From assembly GCA_011620505.1 (NCBI GenBank), contig WOZA01000075.1:1-25575 (forward strand): a DNA stretch of 25,575 bases. Direction: 5' to 3'. Positions 7,793-15,343 of this stretch are shown piece by piece. The notes under the pieces were generated by a model. That model did no database searches. It was not told where the DNA came from and was given only the letters and a program-made list of their open reading frames with translations. The DNA comes from Anaerolineaceae bacterium (GTDB taxonomy: Bacteria; Chloroflexota; Anaerolineae; Anaerolineales; Anaerolineaceae). Position 1 is the stretch's first letter. Each line of letters opens with the position of its first letter. The position numbers were made by a program, and so were the translations under genes.

Positions 7793-7812
7793 TACTCTAA
7801 CGAATCTGCTGT

Positions 7813-8196
7813 CTACTCGCTCACAAGCTCAAGCAGTACCATCTCAGCATTGTCGCCGAGCCTGGGACCGAGTTTGAGCAGACGCGTATAGCCGCCCTTG
7901 CGGGTCGAGAAACGCGGAGCGATGTCATCGAACAGTTTCTTAACAACTTCGTTGCTGTTGTTGCCGAGGCTGGCTGCAACCTGCCTGCGTGCGTTGATCT
8001 TCAGGATGTCGTCGCCTTTTTGGGCGTTGCGCGCCAGCGTGATCAACTTTTCAGCATCTGGCTGGATGGACTTTGCCTTCGCCAGGGTGGTCTGTATTTT
8101 CTCATGCTCAAACAGTTGTTTGATCATGGTCTTTCGCATGGAAGTGCGATGACCCATCGATCTGTTGAGCCGGTAACCTTTTACATGATGCCGCAT
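7813..8196 (-). CDS. rplQ: 50S ribosomal protein L17
   Basis: The 127-residue bL17 protein is located near the polypeptide exit tunnel. The signature opening MRHHVKGYRLNRSMGHRTSMRKTM is nearly canonical, and the C-terminal part has GGYTRLLKLGPRLGDNAEMVLLELV. Length is typical. It lies 6 bases after rpoA, the standard rpoA-rplQ pair. Confidence 0.98.
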   Translation of the reverse strand: MRHHVKGYRLNRSMGHRTSMRKTMIKQLFEHEKIQTTLAKAKSIQPDAEKLITLARNAQKGDDILKINARRQVAASLGNNSNEVVKKLFDDIAPRFSTRKGGYTRLLKLGPRLGDNAEMVLLELVSE

Positions 8197-8202
8197 ATCT
8201 TC

Positions 8203-9153
8203 TTACTCCACTTCTTCTTCTTTTTCCAGATAGCCTTTTTCGACCATAGCCGCTTTCAGCTCTGTGAGACTCTTGTCACCGAAATTACGGATGGACAGCA
8301 TGGCACCTTCGCCTTTGTCCAGCAGTTCCAGCACATCACCCACAGTGGTGATACCGGTTCGCTTCAAAGCGTTGAAGACGCGTACGGTCAGATCCAGGGC
8401 TTCGATTGGGGTCTCGATGACGTCTTTGCTGACAAATGTCGTCTCAATCTCGGGCTGAACCGCGGGTTTCACGAGGGAATCCTCACTGGTGCCGCTAATG
8501 ATTCGCAGCTGCTCCATCAAGAGCTGAGAGGATTCAATCAGCGCTTTCTCGGGGGAGAGTGTGCCATCAGTCCAGATTTCAAGCTGCAAGCGATCAAAAT
8601 TGGTGCTTTGACCAACGCGGGCGTTTGTCACGTTCCAGTTTACACGCCGCACCGGCGAGAAAATCGCGTCCACGGGCAGCACACCGATAGGCAATCTATC
8701 GGCACGCTCCCCCGCGGGCAGATAACCTCTGCCGGACTCAACCGTCATATCCATCTCCACGTGGGCATCATTTTCATTGATGCTGAACAGGTAAAGATCA
8801 GGGTTGACCACTTCCACCTCAGGAGGGCAGCGTAAATCTGCTGCTGTGATGGTGCCTTCGCCCTTTACATCCAGGCTGATGGTGGCGCTTTCCACGTTGT
8901 GGAGTTTGAAGCGCAGCAGTTTGATCTGCAGCATTACCTGGATGACGTCTTCCCGCACACCTTTGATGGTGCTGAACTCGTGCATCACATCGGTGATCCG
9001 CACTGAGCTGACTGCCGCACCCTTCAATGAAGAGAGCAGAGTCCTGCGCAGCGCATTTCCGAGCGTGACACCAAAGCCACGGTCCAGTGGGCTGATCGTA
9101 AATTTTCCATAGTCGCGGGACTCTTCAGTCCGTTCAATTTTTGGTATTACCAT
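8203..9153 (-). CDS. rpoA: DNA-directed RNA polymerase alpha subunit
   Basis: The 316-residue alpha subunit nucleates RNA polymerase assembly. The N-terminal dimerisation domain contains the hallmark GFGVTLGNALRRTLLSSLKGAAV. The C-terminal domain (about 235-316) has the helix-hairpin-helix region, seen as GITTVGDVLELL and IRNFGDKSLTELKAAM, which contacts UP elements and activators. Three in-frame starts exist: GTG 9171, ATG 9159 and ATG 9153. The last is preferred because AGGA (9163-9166) is 9 bases upstream of it but only 3 bases from the ATG at 9159; the GTG directly abuts a hairpin. The gene sits between rpsD and rplQ as in most bacteria. Confidence 0.97.
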   Translation of the reverse strand: MVIPKIERTEESRDYGKFTISPLDRGFGVTLGNALRRTLLSSLKGAAVSSVRITDVMHEFSTIKGVREDVIQVMLQIKLLRFKLHNVESATISLDVKGEGTITAADLRCPPEVEVVNPDLYLFSINENDAHVEMDMTVESGRGYLPAGERADRLPIGVLPVDAIFSPVRRVNWNVTNARVGQSTNFDRLQLEIWTDGTLSPEKALIESSQLLMEQLRIISGTSEDSLVKPAVQPEIETTFVSKDVIETPIEALDLTVRVFNALKRTGITTVGDVLELLDKGEGAMLSIRNFGDKSLTELKAAMVEKGYLEKEEEVE

Positions 9154-9171
9154 TTCCATATTTCCTGTCAC

Positions 9172-9208
9172 GGTTACCCCTAACCAGTCTAACGTTTAGG
9201 TAAGACTG
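9172..9208 (-). promoter_or_regulatory. Tandem small hairpins in the rpsD-rpoA spacer
   Basis: Two adjoining inverted repeats occupy the 69-base spacer upstream of rpoA. The first to be transcribed is CAGTCT ... AGACTG (arms 9203-9208 and 9185-9190, 12-base loop). The second is GGTTA-GGGG-TAACC (9172-9185). They lie just ahead of the rpoA ribosome binding site and could tune rpoA translation or processing between the ribosomal genes and the polymerase gene. The function is inferred only. Confidence 0.35.
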
Positions 9209-9222
9209 AACTAGTCCTCAGA

Positions 9223-9861
9223 TTAGCGCGAGTAGTACTCAACAACCAATTGCTCGTTGAGATTGCCATCAATTTCTGAACGTTCGGGGCTGCGCAGCAT
9301 CCGACCAGAAAGATTGGTCAGGTCGCGCGCCAACCAGGTTGGCACAGTCCGTCCTTCGGCTTCTTCACGCAAATTCTTGAAGTAGACCGTTTCCTTGGAC
9401 TTTTCTTTTACAGTGATGACATCATCTGCCTTGACGCTGAAAGAGGGGATGTCAGCACGCTGACCATTCACCAAAAAGTGACCATGGCTCACCATGATAC
9501 GCGCCTGGGCGCGGCTGGCTGCAAAACCAAGCCGATAGACCACATTGTCCAGGCGGGTTTCAAGGATGGTCAACAGGTTTGGACCAGTCTGACCACGCAT
9601 GCGCAGAGCCTGCCCATAAAAGCGGCGGAACTGGCGTTCGTAAACCCCGTATACCCGGCGAACTTTCTGCTTGGCGCGTAGTTGCTTGCCATAATCAGAT
9701 TCGCGACCTGGGCGACCGGCGTTCATTTTTCCATGCATGCCAGGAGCATAACTGCGTTTCTCAAAGGAGCATTTCGGAGTATAGCAACGCTCACCCTTGA
9801 GGAACAACTTCTCGCCTTCCCGGCGGCACAAACGACAAACTGCTTCTGTATATCTTGCCAT
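9223..9861 (-). CDS. rpsD: 30S ribosomal protein S4 (zinc-binding form)
   Basis: The 212-residue uS4 protein is a primary 16S rRNA binder and early assembly factor. The N-terminus carries C9-x2-C12 and C26-x4-C31, the zinc-coordinating set of the 'C+' form also found in Thermus. The S4 RNA-binding domain is visible as RLDNVVYRLGFAASRAQARIMVSHGHFLVNGQ, and the C-terminus ends in NEQLVVEYYSR. Length is normal. It lies between rpsK and rpoA in the usual alpha-operon order. In other bacteria S4 represses its own operon. Confidence 0.98.
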   Translation of the reverse strand: MARYTEAVCRLCRREGEKLFLKGERCYTPKCSFEKRSYAPGMHGKMNAGRPGRESDYGKQLRAKQKVRRVYGVYERQFRRFYGQALRMRGQTGPNLLTILETRLDNVVYRLGFAASRAQARIMVSHGHFLVNGQRADIPSFSVKADDVITVKEKSKETVYFKNLREEAEGRTVPTWLARDLTNLSGRMLRSPERSEIDGNLNEQLVVEYYSR

Positions 9862-9884
9862 TTTAATAATTTCCTTTTTATTGT

Positions 9885-10289
9885 TTACACGCGGCGTTTC
9901 TTGGGAGGTCGGCAGCCATTATGGGGCACGGGCGTCACATCTGCGATCTTGCGCACACGAATGCCCAACGATTGGACTGCACGAATTGCAGCTTCCCGAC
10001 CAGGACCAGGACCCTTGACGAATAGTTCAACTTCCTGAAGACCCATCTGCTGGGCTGTCTTCACGGTTTGCTCGGCTGCCATTCTTGCAGCAAATGGGGT
10101 GCTCTTGCGTGATCCCTTAAAACCAGCTGACCCGGAACTGCCCCAGCAAATGGTATTGCCCTGCAGATCCGTGATGGTCACGATGGTGTTATTGAAGGAC
10201 GCATAGACGTGCACCTGTCCTGTCGAAATCTGGCGTTTGACCTTACGCGAAGTGGTCGCGCGCCGCGCTGTACGTGCTTGTTTTGCCAT
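9885..10289 (-). CDS. rpsK: 30S ribosomal protein S11
   Basis: The 134-residue uS11 protein of the 30S platform contacts helix 45 and the mRNA exit region. Key segments are GQVHVYASFNNTIVTITDLQGN, GFKGSRKSTPFAA, VELFVKGPGPGREAAIRAV and the basic C-terminal DVTPVPHNGCRPPKKRRV. The N-terminus is a Lys/Arg/Ala-rich arm, as usual. It follows rpsM after an unusually long 101-base spacer that holds a strong stem structure. Confidence 0.98.
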   Translation of the reverse strand: MAKQARTARRATTSRKVKRQISTGQVHVYASFNNTIVTITDLQGNTICWGSSGSAGFKGSRKSTPFAARMAAEQTVKTAQQMGLQEVELFVKGPGPGREAAIRAVQSLGIRVRKIADVTPVPHNGCRPPKKRRV

Positions 10290-10322
10290 AATTCTTCCTC
10301 ACTAAATCTTTACATGTCTGTC

Positions 10323-10379
10323 ACAGCCAGCTTTGGGTTGCCGCTGGGGAGAAAGGGAACCCCACCCCAAGCTTGCTGT
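10323..10379 (-). promoter_or_regulatory. Large nested stem-loop in the rpsM-rpsK spacer
   Basis: Outer arms at 10323-10337 and 10366-10379 pair as five base pairs, one mismatch, five base pairs, one bulge and three base pairs. Inside, GGGG (10346-10349) pairs with CCCC (10360-10363) around a 10-base loop. No U-tract follows on either strand, so a terminator is unlikely. A ribosomal protein autoregulatory site or an RNA processing site upstream of rpsK is the best guess. Confidence 0.45.
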
Positions 10380-10390
10380 TCAGTTCATTA

Positions 10391-10780
10391 TTATTTCTTG
10401 GTCGCTCCACGGCGGCGTCCACGACCGGCGACGGTGCGCTTGGGACCCTTGCGTGTGCGTGCGTTGGTACGGGTATTCTGACCGCGTACCGGGAGGTTGT
10501 GGCGGTGGCGCAAACCACGATAACAACCAATCTCAACCAAACGCTTGATGTTCATCTGGACTTCCCGACGAAGGTCACCTTCGACCTTGAGGTTTTGCCC
10601 GATGTAATCACGTAGTTTCGAAACCTCGGTTTCGGGTAAGTCTTTTACCCGGATATCAGGATCGACGCCAGTGGCTGCCAAAATATTATCCGCAGTCTTT
10701 GGTCCGATGCCGTAGATATACCGCAAACCGATCTGAATGCGCTTATTGCGCGGGAGGTCAACACCTTCTATACGAGCCAT
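10391..10780 (-). CDS. rpsM: 30S ribosomal protein S13
   Basis: The 129-residue uS13 protein lies in the 30S head, contacting P-site tRNA and forming bridges to the large subunit. Visible features are MARIEGVDLPRNKRIQIGLRYIYGIG, the helix-two-turns-helix segment, RGLRHRHNLPVRGQNTRTNARTRKGP and a basic C-terminal tail. The ATG at 10780 has AAGGA about 8 bases upstream and gives the canonical start; the longer open frame upstream overlaps rpmJ and is not homologous. It follows rpmJ by 11 bases. Confidence 0.98.
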   Translation of the reverse strand: MARIEGVDLPRNKRIQIGLRYIYGIGPKTADNILAATGVDPDIRVKDLPETEVSKLRDYIGQNLKVEGDLRREVQMNIKRLVEIGCYRGLRHRHNLPVRGQNTRTNARTRKGPKRTVAGRGRRRGATKK

Positions 10781-10791
10781 AGTATGATTCC

Positions 10792-10905
10792 TTATCCTTG
10801 TCGCTGCTTGTGGCGGGGATTGGTACAAATAACATAAAGCCGACCGTCTCTTTTGACGATCTTGCACTTGTTACAGCGTTTCTTTATCGATGCTGATACT
10901 TTCAT
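10792..10905 (-). CDS. rpmJ: 50S ribosomal protein L36 (zinc-binding form)
   Basis: The 37-residue bL36 protein is the smallest ribosomal protein. It reads MKVSASIKKRCNKCKIVKR and continues to TNPRHKQRQG. C11, C14, C27 and H32 form the zinc ribbon of the 'C+' version. The start has AGGAG 9 bases upstream. It is the first gene behind the promoter at 10941-10969. infA, which often precedes rpmJ, is not present in the 71 bases between map and rpmJ. Confidence 0.97.
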   Translation of the reverse strand: MKVSASIKKRCNKCKIVKRDGRLYVICTNPRHKQRQG

Positions 10906-10940
10906 CAGTCTTAACTCCTTCTTCTATCCGCAAAGAATCT

Positions 10941-10969
10941 ATTATATCTTTATCATTCACTATTGACAA
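10941..10969 (-). promoter_or_regulatory. Sigma-70 type promoter for rpmJ-rpsM-rpsK-rpsD-rpoA-rplQ
   Basis: On the minus strand TTGTCA (10969-10964) and TATAAT (10946-10941) are separated by exactly 17 bases: a perfect -10 box and a five-of-six -35 box. It begins 7 bases after the map stop codon. A start site near 10934 would give a leader of about 30 bases to rpmJ. It splits the alpha-type operon from the spc-type operon while allowing read-through. Confidence 0.75.
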
Positions 10970-10976
10970 GGTTTAG

Positions 10977-11750
10977 CTACAAACTGGTCAAAACCAGCGG
11001 ACCTTCCTTGGTTACTGCTATTGTATTTTCCTGATGCGCGGTCAATGACCCGTCCACAGATACGACAGTCCATTGATTGCGCAAGGTCTTGGTGCGCCGC
11101 GTGCCAACCAGCACCATCGGCTCAATCGCGATCGTCATGCCTTCACGCAGTAAAAATCCTTGCCCAGGCACGCCGTAGTTGGTCAACTGCGGGCTTTCGT
11201 GCATCGCACGTCCGACACCATGACCGGTGTAGGTGTGCGTGCAGTGAAAACCATGACTTTCCACGTACTCTTCGATCGCCGAACCAACATCACCACTGCG
11301 ATTTCCCGGAACCATCAAAGACGTGGCAATTTCCAACGCTTTTTTGGTTACATCAATCAACCGCTGGGCTTCCGTTGAAATCTCGCCGACGCCAACCGTA
11401 AAAGCCGAATCGCCTACGAAACCTTCATAAACCGTACCGCAATCAATCGAAATGATGTCGCCTTCTTTAAGCTTGCGCTTGCCGGGAATGCCGTGCACCA
11501 TTTCTTCGTTGATGCTGGTGCAGATACTCCCGGGGAAGGGCACCCCGATTCCGGGGTCATAATTCTTAAAGGGCGAGTAAACTCCATGAGCGCGCTGAAA
11601 GCTTTCCGCGACCTCATTCAGTTCACCAGTGCTCACGCCTGGTCGGATTTCCGCCTTCACAGCCTCGAGCGTCATGGCATTCAAACGACCAGCTTCCCGC
11701 ATTACGGCGAGTTCCGCTTCGGACTTGAGATTAATACTATTTTCAAACAT
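10977..11750 (-). CDS. map: Type I methionine aminopeptidase
   Basis: The 257-residue dinuclear metal enzyme removes N-terminal Met from nascent proteins. Metal ligands visible are D103 (IDCG), D114 (GDSAFT), H177 (GHGVG), E210 (AIEPM) and E241 (HQEN), with the substrate-binding H86 in VHGIPG. There is no N-terminal zinc-finger extension, so it is the short bacterial type Ia form. Length is typical. Its ATG overlaps the adk stop by one base (TAATG), so the two are translationally coupled. It is the last gene of the spc-type operon before a new promoter. Confidence 0.97.
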   Translation of the reverse strand: MFENSINLKSEAELAVMREAGRLNAMTLEAVKAEIRPGVSTGELNEVAESFQRAHGVYSPFKNYDPGIGVPFPGSICTSINEEMVHGIPGKRKLKEGDIISIDCGTVYEGFVGDSAFTVGVGEISTEAQRLIDVTKKALEIATSLMVPGNRSGDVGSAIEEYVESHGFHCTHTYTGHGVGRAMHESPQLTNYGVPGQGFLLREGMTIAIEPMVLVGTRRTKTLRNQWTVVSVDGSLTAHQENTIAVTKEGPLVLTSL

Positions 11751-12403
11751 TACGCAACAGCTTTCAGCAAATCTTCTGTGACTTGCTCAATTTCCTGTGT
11801 GCCGTCGATCTCCACCAACTTTCCTGCCTGACGATAGAAATCAATCAGAGGGGATGTCTGGTCGTAGTACACATTGATTCGGTGCAGAACCGTCTCAGGC
11901 TTGTCATCGTCCCGCTGGTAGAGGGGCGAACCGTCCACATCGTCCACCCACTTGACCTTGGGCGGATTATAGAGGGCATGATAAACACGTCCGGCATGGC
12001 TCATCCAGCGACCGCTGAGGCGCTCAACCAGCACATCATTTGGCACGCTGATGAAGGGCACTAAATCAACCTTGCCACCAATCTCAGCCAAAAGGGCCTC
12101 AAACGCTTCAGCTTGTGCCGGTGTGCGCGGGAAGCCGTCCATCACGGCTCCTTTGGCACAATCCGGTCTTGAAAGGCGTTCTTTTACCATCGCGATAGTC
12201 ACATCGTCTGGTACCAGTTCACCCTTGGCCATGTAGCTTGAAGCCAACTTACCCAGCTCAGTCTCCTGGCTCAGATTCTCCCGGAAGAGATCTCCGGTCG
12301 AAATGTGTACCAGACCCAGCTTTTCAGCCAGGATTTTGGCCTGAGTGCCTTTGCCGGCTCCCGGAGGACCCAGCATGACGATGTAAGTGGCTTTCTCGTT
12401 CAT
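11750..12403 (-). CDS. adk: Adenylate kinase
   Basis: The 217-residue enzyme interconverts ATP plus AMP and two ADP. The P-loop GPPGAGKGTQ is at about 12-21, the AMP-binding region follows with ISTGDLFREN, and DGFPRTPAQAEAF is the conserved family signature. The lid is of the long type but has no Cys pairs (GRVYHALYNPPKVKWVDD), so it is the non-zinc, E. coli-like lid. The adk-map pair after secY is the common bacterial order; it lies 16 bases after secY. Confidence 0.97.
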   Translation of the reverse strand: MNEKATYIVMLGPPGAGKGTQAKILAEKLGLVHISTGDLFRENLSQETELGKLASSYMAKGELVPDDVTIAMVKERLSRPDCAKGAVMDGFPRTPAQAEAFEALLAEIGGKVDLVPFISVPNDVLVERLSGRWMSHAGRVYHALYNPPKVKWVDDVDGSPLYQRDDDKPETVLHRINVYYDQTSPLIDFYRQAGKLVEIDGTQEIEQVTEDLLKAVA

Positions 12404-12419
12404 TTCAAAACTCTCCAGC

Positions 12420-13751
12420 TTAGTTGATCAACCGATCATCATAGCCGTGCATGCGCAATTCGGTCTCGATCAACTCAACCGTCTCACGGATGGTGCCAAC
12501 TACGATCAGGAGACCAGAAGCCTGCATCAGCTGCACACCTGCACTGTTATCGGGCAGGAAGTATCCCATAATGTAGGGCAAAATTGCCACCAAGCCAAGG
12601 AAGAGCGCGCCAGGGAGGGTAATACGCCGCTGGACACGAGTCAGGTAATCCTGCGTAGGTTTGCCACGCACAACACCCGGGATCTGGGCACCTTGCTTTT
12701 TCAGGTTATCGCCATAGTTCTGCTGCTGGAAAAGTACGTCAGTATAGAAGTACGCAAACGCAACAACCAGGATGAAGAACATGATTGGATACCACCAGGT
12801 ATCGCCACCGAAGGCCCGATAGAGCCAGTTGGACACGTTATTGACCCACACGGTTTGGGAATTGATAAAGAATGAAGACAAAATCGCCGGGAAAGTCAGG
12901 AATGACTGGGCAAAAATGATCGGGATCATACCGGCCATGTTGACCATCAGCGGCAGTTGGCTGCGCACTGGCATGGACATACGGTTGCCGATCCGCCGCC
13001 CTGGGAACAGAACCGGGATGTTGCGCCTTCCGCCCTGGACAAAAACAATCGCCAGGATCGTCAGCACAAAGACGATTAGCACCACTGCAAACACCCACCA
13101 CGCCTCTTTCGAGTTGAACATCTGGGCAATCGTGACCGGGAAGCGCGAGACAATACCCGCAAAAATAATCAATGACAGACCCTGATTGCGTAAGCCGTAT
13201 TCAGAGATCAATTGACCAATCCAGATGCCAAACATCGTACCGCCAACCATGCTGATGATGGCAGTAACGGTCGGTAACAATCGAGCTCCAGAGAAGCCCC
13301 ATTGCTCAATGACCGTGCTGCCACCTAACATGGAGTTAAAGATATTGATTTGCCCAAAAGCCGAAAGGAGCGCCATCGGGATGGTCAGAATAACAGTCCA
13401 TTTTTCCATCCAGATACGACCTTCGCGGGGGTCATCCTTCATTTTTTGCTCCAACGCTGGGATAACCGGCGTGAGTAGTTGCAGGATAATTTGGGCAGTG
13501 ATATACGGGTAAACACCCATGGCAAGCACAGAGAATCTGGATACCGCTCCACCAGAAAGCAGATCAAGCAAGTTCACCAGGTTACCGCCAGCCCCCGTCT
13601 GCTGCGACAAAGCGGCAACAGCGGCACGATTGATGCCAGGAACTGGAATGTTGGCTGCCAGGCGGTAAATTGCCAGCAGCAACAGTGAAATCAACAGCTT
13701 GTTGCGGATATCCTCAGATTTCCACAGGTAACGCCAGGATGATCGTTTCAT
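12420..13751 (-). CDS. secY: Protein translocase subunit SecY
   Basis: The 443-residue integral membrane pore of the Sec translocon has about ten hydrophobic segments. Family motifs include LLALYRLAANIPVPGI-like RLAANIPVPGINRAA near the N-terminus, the plug region with LLDLLSGGAVSRFSVLAMGVYPYITAQII, and the cytoplasmic loop with DNLKKQGAQIPGVVRGKPTQDYL before the last segments. The ATG at 13751 is preferred over the adjacent GTG at 13754, because AGGAG then sits 7 bases upstream. It follows rplO as in most spc operons. Confidence 0.97.
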   Translation of the reverse strand: MKRSSWRYLWKSEDIRNKLLISLLLLAIYRLAANIPVPGINRAAVAALSQQTGAGGNLVNLLDLLSGGAVSRFSVLAMGVYPYITAQIILQLLTPVIPALEQKMKDDPREGRIWMEKWTVILTIPMALLSAFGQINIFNSMLGGSTVIEQWGFSGARLLPTVTAIISMVGGTMFGIWIGQLISEYGLRNQGLSLIIFAGIVSRFPVTIAQMFNSKEAWWVFAVVLIVFVLTILAIVFVQGGRRNIPVLFPGRRIGNRMSMPVRSQLPLMVNMAGMIPIIFAQSFLTFPAILSSFFINSQTVWVNNVSNWLYRAFGGDTWWYPIMFFILVVAFAYFYTDVLFQQQNYGDNLKKQGAQIPGVVRGKPTQDYLTRVQRRITLPGALFLGLVAILPYIMGYFLPDNSAGVQLMQASGLLIVVGTIRETVELIETELRMHGYDDRLIN

Positions 13752-13768
13752 CACTTATCTCCTCTTAG

Positions 13769-14227
13769 CTACGAAAGTGCCAATGTCTCGATAGATCCGC
13801 CAGCTTTTTCAATCTTCTGGCGAGCGCCTTCAGTCACCTTGTGAGCCTTGATTTTCAGGGCAACGTTGATTTCACCACGACCCATGATTTTGATAGGCAA
13901 ATTTTTGCTTTTCAACAATCCCATCGCTTTGAGGCTCTCGGGGGTGACTTCGTCACCAGCCTTGAAGCCCTGCAATGCGTCCAGGTTTACTTCCGCGTAG
14001 CGTACGCGATTGGGTGGGGTAAAGCCCTCACCACGCAGGAAAGGCAGCTTGCGGAAGATGGGCAGGTTACCGCCCATATGGTACTGGCGCACGCCGCCGC
14101 CATTGCGAGAGTTTTGGCCTTTGGTACCGCGACCGGCTGTTTTGCCTGAGCCGCTACCAGTACCCCGACCTATACGCTTGCGCGCTTTCTTTGCGCCGTC
14201 GTTCGGTTTGAGATCATGTAATTGCAT
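13769..14227 (-). CDS. rplO: 50S ribosomal protein L15
   Basis: The 152-residue uL15 protein opens with MQLHDLKPNDGAKKARKRIGRGTGSGSGKTAGRG, the characteristic Gly/Arg/Lys-rich extension that threads into 23S rRNA, followed by GGNLPIFRKLPFLRGEGF. The C-terminal globular domain contains LPIKIMGRGEINVALKIKAHK. Length is typical. It sits directly between rpmD and secY. Confidence 0.98.
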   Translation of the reverse strand: MQLHDLKPNDGAKKARKRIGRGTGSGSGKTAGRGTKGQNSRNGGGVRQYHMGGNLPIFRKLPFLRGEGFTPPNRVRYAEVNLDALQGFKAGDEVTPESLKAMGLLKSKNLPIKIMGRGEINVALKIKAHKVTEGARQKIEKAGGSIETLALS

Positions 14228-14229
14228 GC

Positions 14230-14436
14230 TTACTTCTCCTCAGTGTCCGACACAATCTCAACCAAATGTGAGACCTTTGTCAGCATACCACGCAGAGCCT
14301 CGCTATCCTCATGCTCAACCACCTGGTTGAGATTGTGGAAGCCGAGTGCTTTGAGTGTTCGTTTGGTGCGTTGGGCGTAGCCGATGCCGCTTTTTACCAA
14401 TTTGATTCGAAGAGTGTTGGACTGTTTTTTAGCCAT
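14230..14436 (-). CDS. rpmD: 50S ribosomal protein L30
   Basis: The 68-residue uL30 protein has the family core LRIKLVKSGIGYAQRTKRTLKALG followed by HNLNQVVEHEDSEALRGMLTKVSHLVEIV. It is slightly longer than the usual 58-62 residues because of a polar C-terminal end. Its start overlaps the rpsE 3' end by 8 bases, so it is translationally coupled to rpsE. rplO follows after 2 bases. Confidence 0.97.
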   Translation of the reverse strand: MAKKQSNTLRIKLVKSGIGYAQRTKRTLKALGFHNLNQVVEHEDSEALRGMLTKVSHLVEIVSDTEEK

Positions 14437-14953
14437 TCTTCCTCCGCTCCCAATATGGTGTCACATCCTGCACGTCCTTGCCGCGTTCCGCAGCCACCGC
14501 AGCAGGCGATTTCAACTGGGATAAGGCATCGAAGGTAGCCTGGACGATGTTGAGCATGTTTGAAGAGCCCAGAGACTTGGTAAGAATGTCTTTGATCCCT
14601 GCAGCTTCGCAAACAGCACGCACACCACCCGCCGCGATAACGCCAGTACCAGCCGAAGCCGGCTTGAGCAGCACTTTCGCGCCACTTTGGCTGCCAGTCA
14701 CCTCGTGGGCAATGGTTGTACCCATCAGGCTGACTTTCTTCATATTCTTATACGCACGCTCGGTTGCTTTACGCATCGCATCCGGAACAGCCAGTGCCTT
14801 GCCAGTGCCCAGGCCGACATTTCCCTTGTTATCGCCGACCACGAGGGTCACGCGGAACGAAAAGCGGCGGCCGCCTTTGACAACCTTGGCAACGCGCGCG
14901 ATGTCAATCACACGTTCGTCGTATTGAGTTTCTAATCCTTGATATTCTTCCAT
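14429..14953 (-). CDS. rpsE: 30S ribosomal protein S5
   Basis: The 174-residue uS5 protein is located at the mRNA entry site and is linked to decoding accuracy and helicase activity. The N-terminal double-stranded-RNA-binding-like domain contains VAKVVKGGRRFSFRVTLVVGD and GNVGLGTGKALAVPDA. The C-terminal domain has GTGVIAAGGVRAVCEAAGIKDILTKSLGSSN. Length is typical. It overlaps rpmD downstream by 8 bases. Confidence 0.98.
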   Translation of the reverse strand: MEEYQGLETQYDERVIDIARVAKVVKGGRRFSFRVTLVVGDNKGNVGLGTGKALAVPDAMRKATERAYKNMKKVSLMGTTIAHEVTGSQSGAKVLLKPASAGTGVIAAGGVRAVCEAAGIKDILTKSLGSSNMLNIVQATFDALSQLKSPAAVAAERGKDVQDVTPYWERRKNG

Positions 14954-14965
14954 AGTATCCTCGTT

Positions 14966-15331
14966 TTAGAATTCCAGCCCGCCCTTGCGAGCACCTTCGG
15001 CCAGAGCTTTCAGACGACCGGTGTAGATGTATCCACCGCGATCCAAGACAACGGTTTTGATGCCTTTGTCCAGGGCACGTTTGGCAAGCGCCTCGCCAAC
15101 AAGCATAGCCTGTTCGGATTTGTTCTTGCCCTTCACGACTTCGCGCAGCGCTGCATCCACAGTGGAGGCAGAAACCAGAGTTGTGCCGCTGTGATCATCA
15201 ATCACCTGGGCATAGATCTCGCTGATGCTGCGAAAAACATTCAAACGCGGACGTTCTGGCGTGCCAAAGACCTTCTTGCGCACACGAGTATGACGGTGTA
15301 AACGAGCAGCGTTTCTTGATTTTTTAGCCAT
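14966..15331 (-). CDS. rplR: 50S ribosomal protein L18
   Basis: The 121-residue uL18 protein binds 5S rRNA in the central protuberance. Visible signatures are RLHRHTRVRKKVFGTPERPRLNVFRS, IYAQVIDDHSGTTLVSAST and the C-terminal DRGGYIYTGRLKALAEGARKGGLEF. The ATG at 15331 was chosen because GAGG lies 9 bases upstream; an ATG two codons earlier (15337) is only about 3 bases from the same site. It follows rplF by 12 bases. Confidence 0.97.
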   Translation of the reverse strand: MAKKSRNAARLHRHTRVRKKVFGTPERPRLNVFRSISEIYAQVIDDHSGTTLVSASTVDAALREVVKGKNKSEQAMLVGEALAKRALDKGIKTVVLDRGGYIYTGRLKALAEGARKGGLEF

Positions 15332-15343
15332 AGTCATTTACCT

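Noticed and set aside
8020..8835. 271-codon plus-strand open frame across rplQ and rpoA
   Set aside because: It runs antisense to two certain genes, crosses their boundary and shows no domain pattern.
10781..10867. Extended rpsM start at 10867
   Set aside because: It overlaps the rpmJ coding region. The canonical S13 start MARIEG at 10780 has a ribosome binding site.
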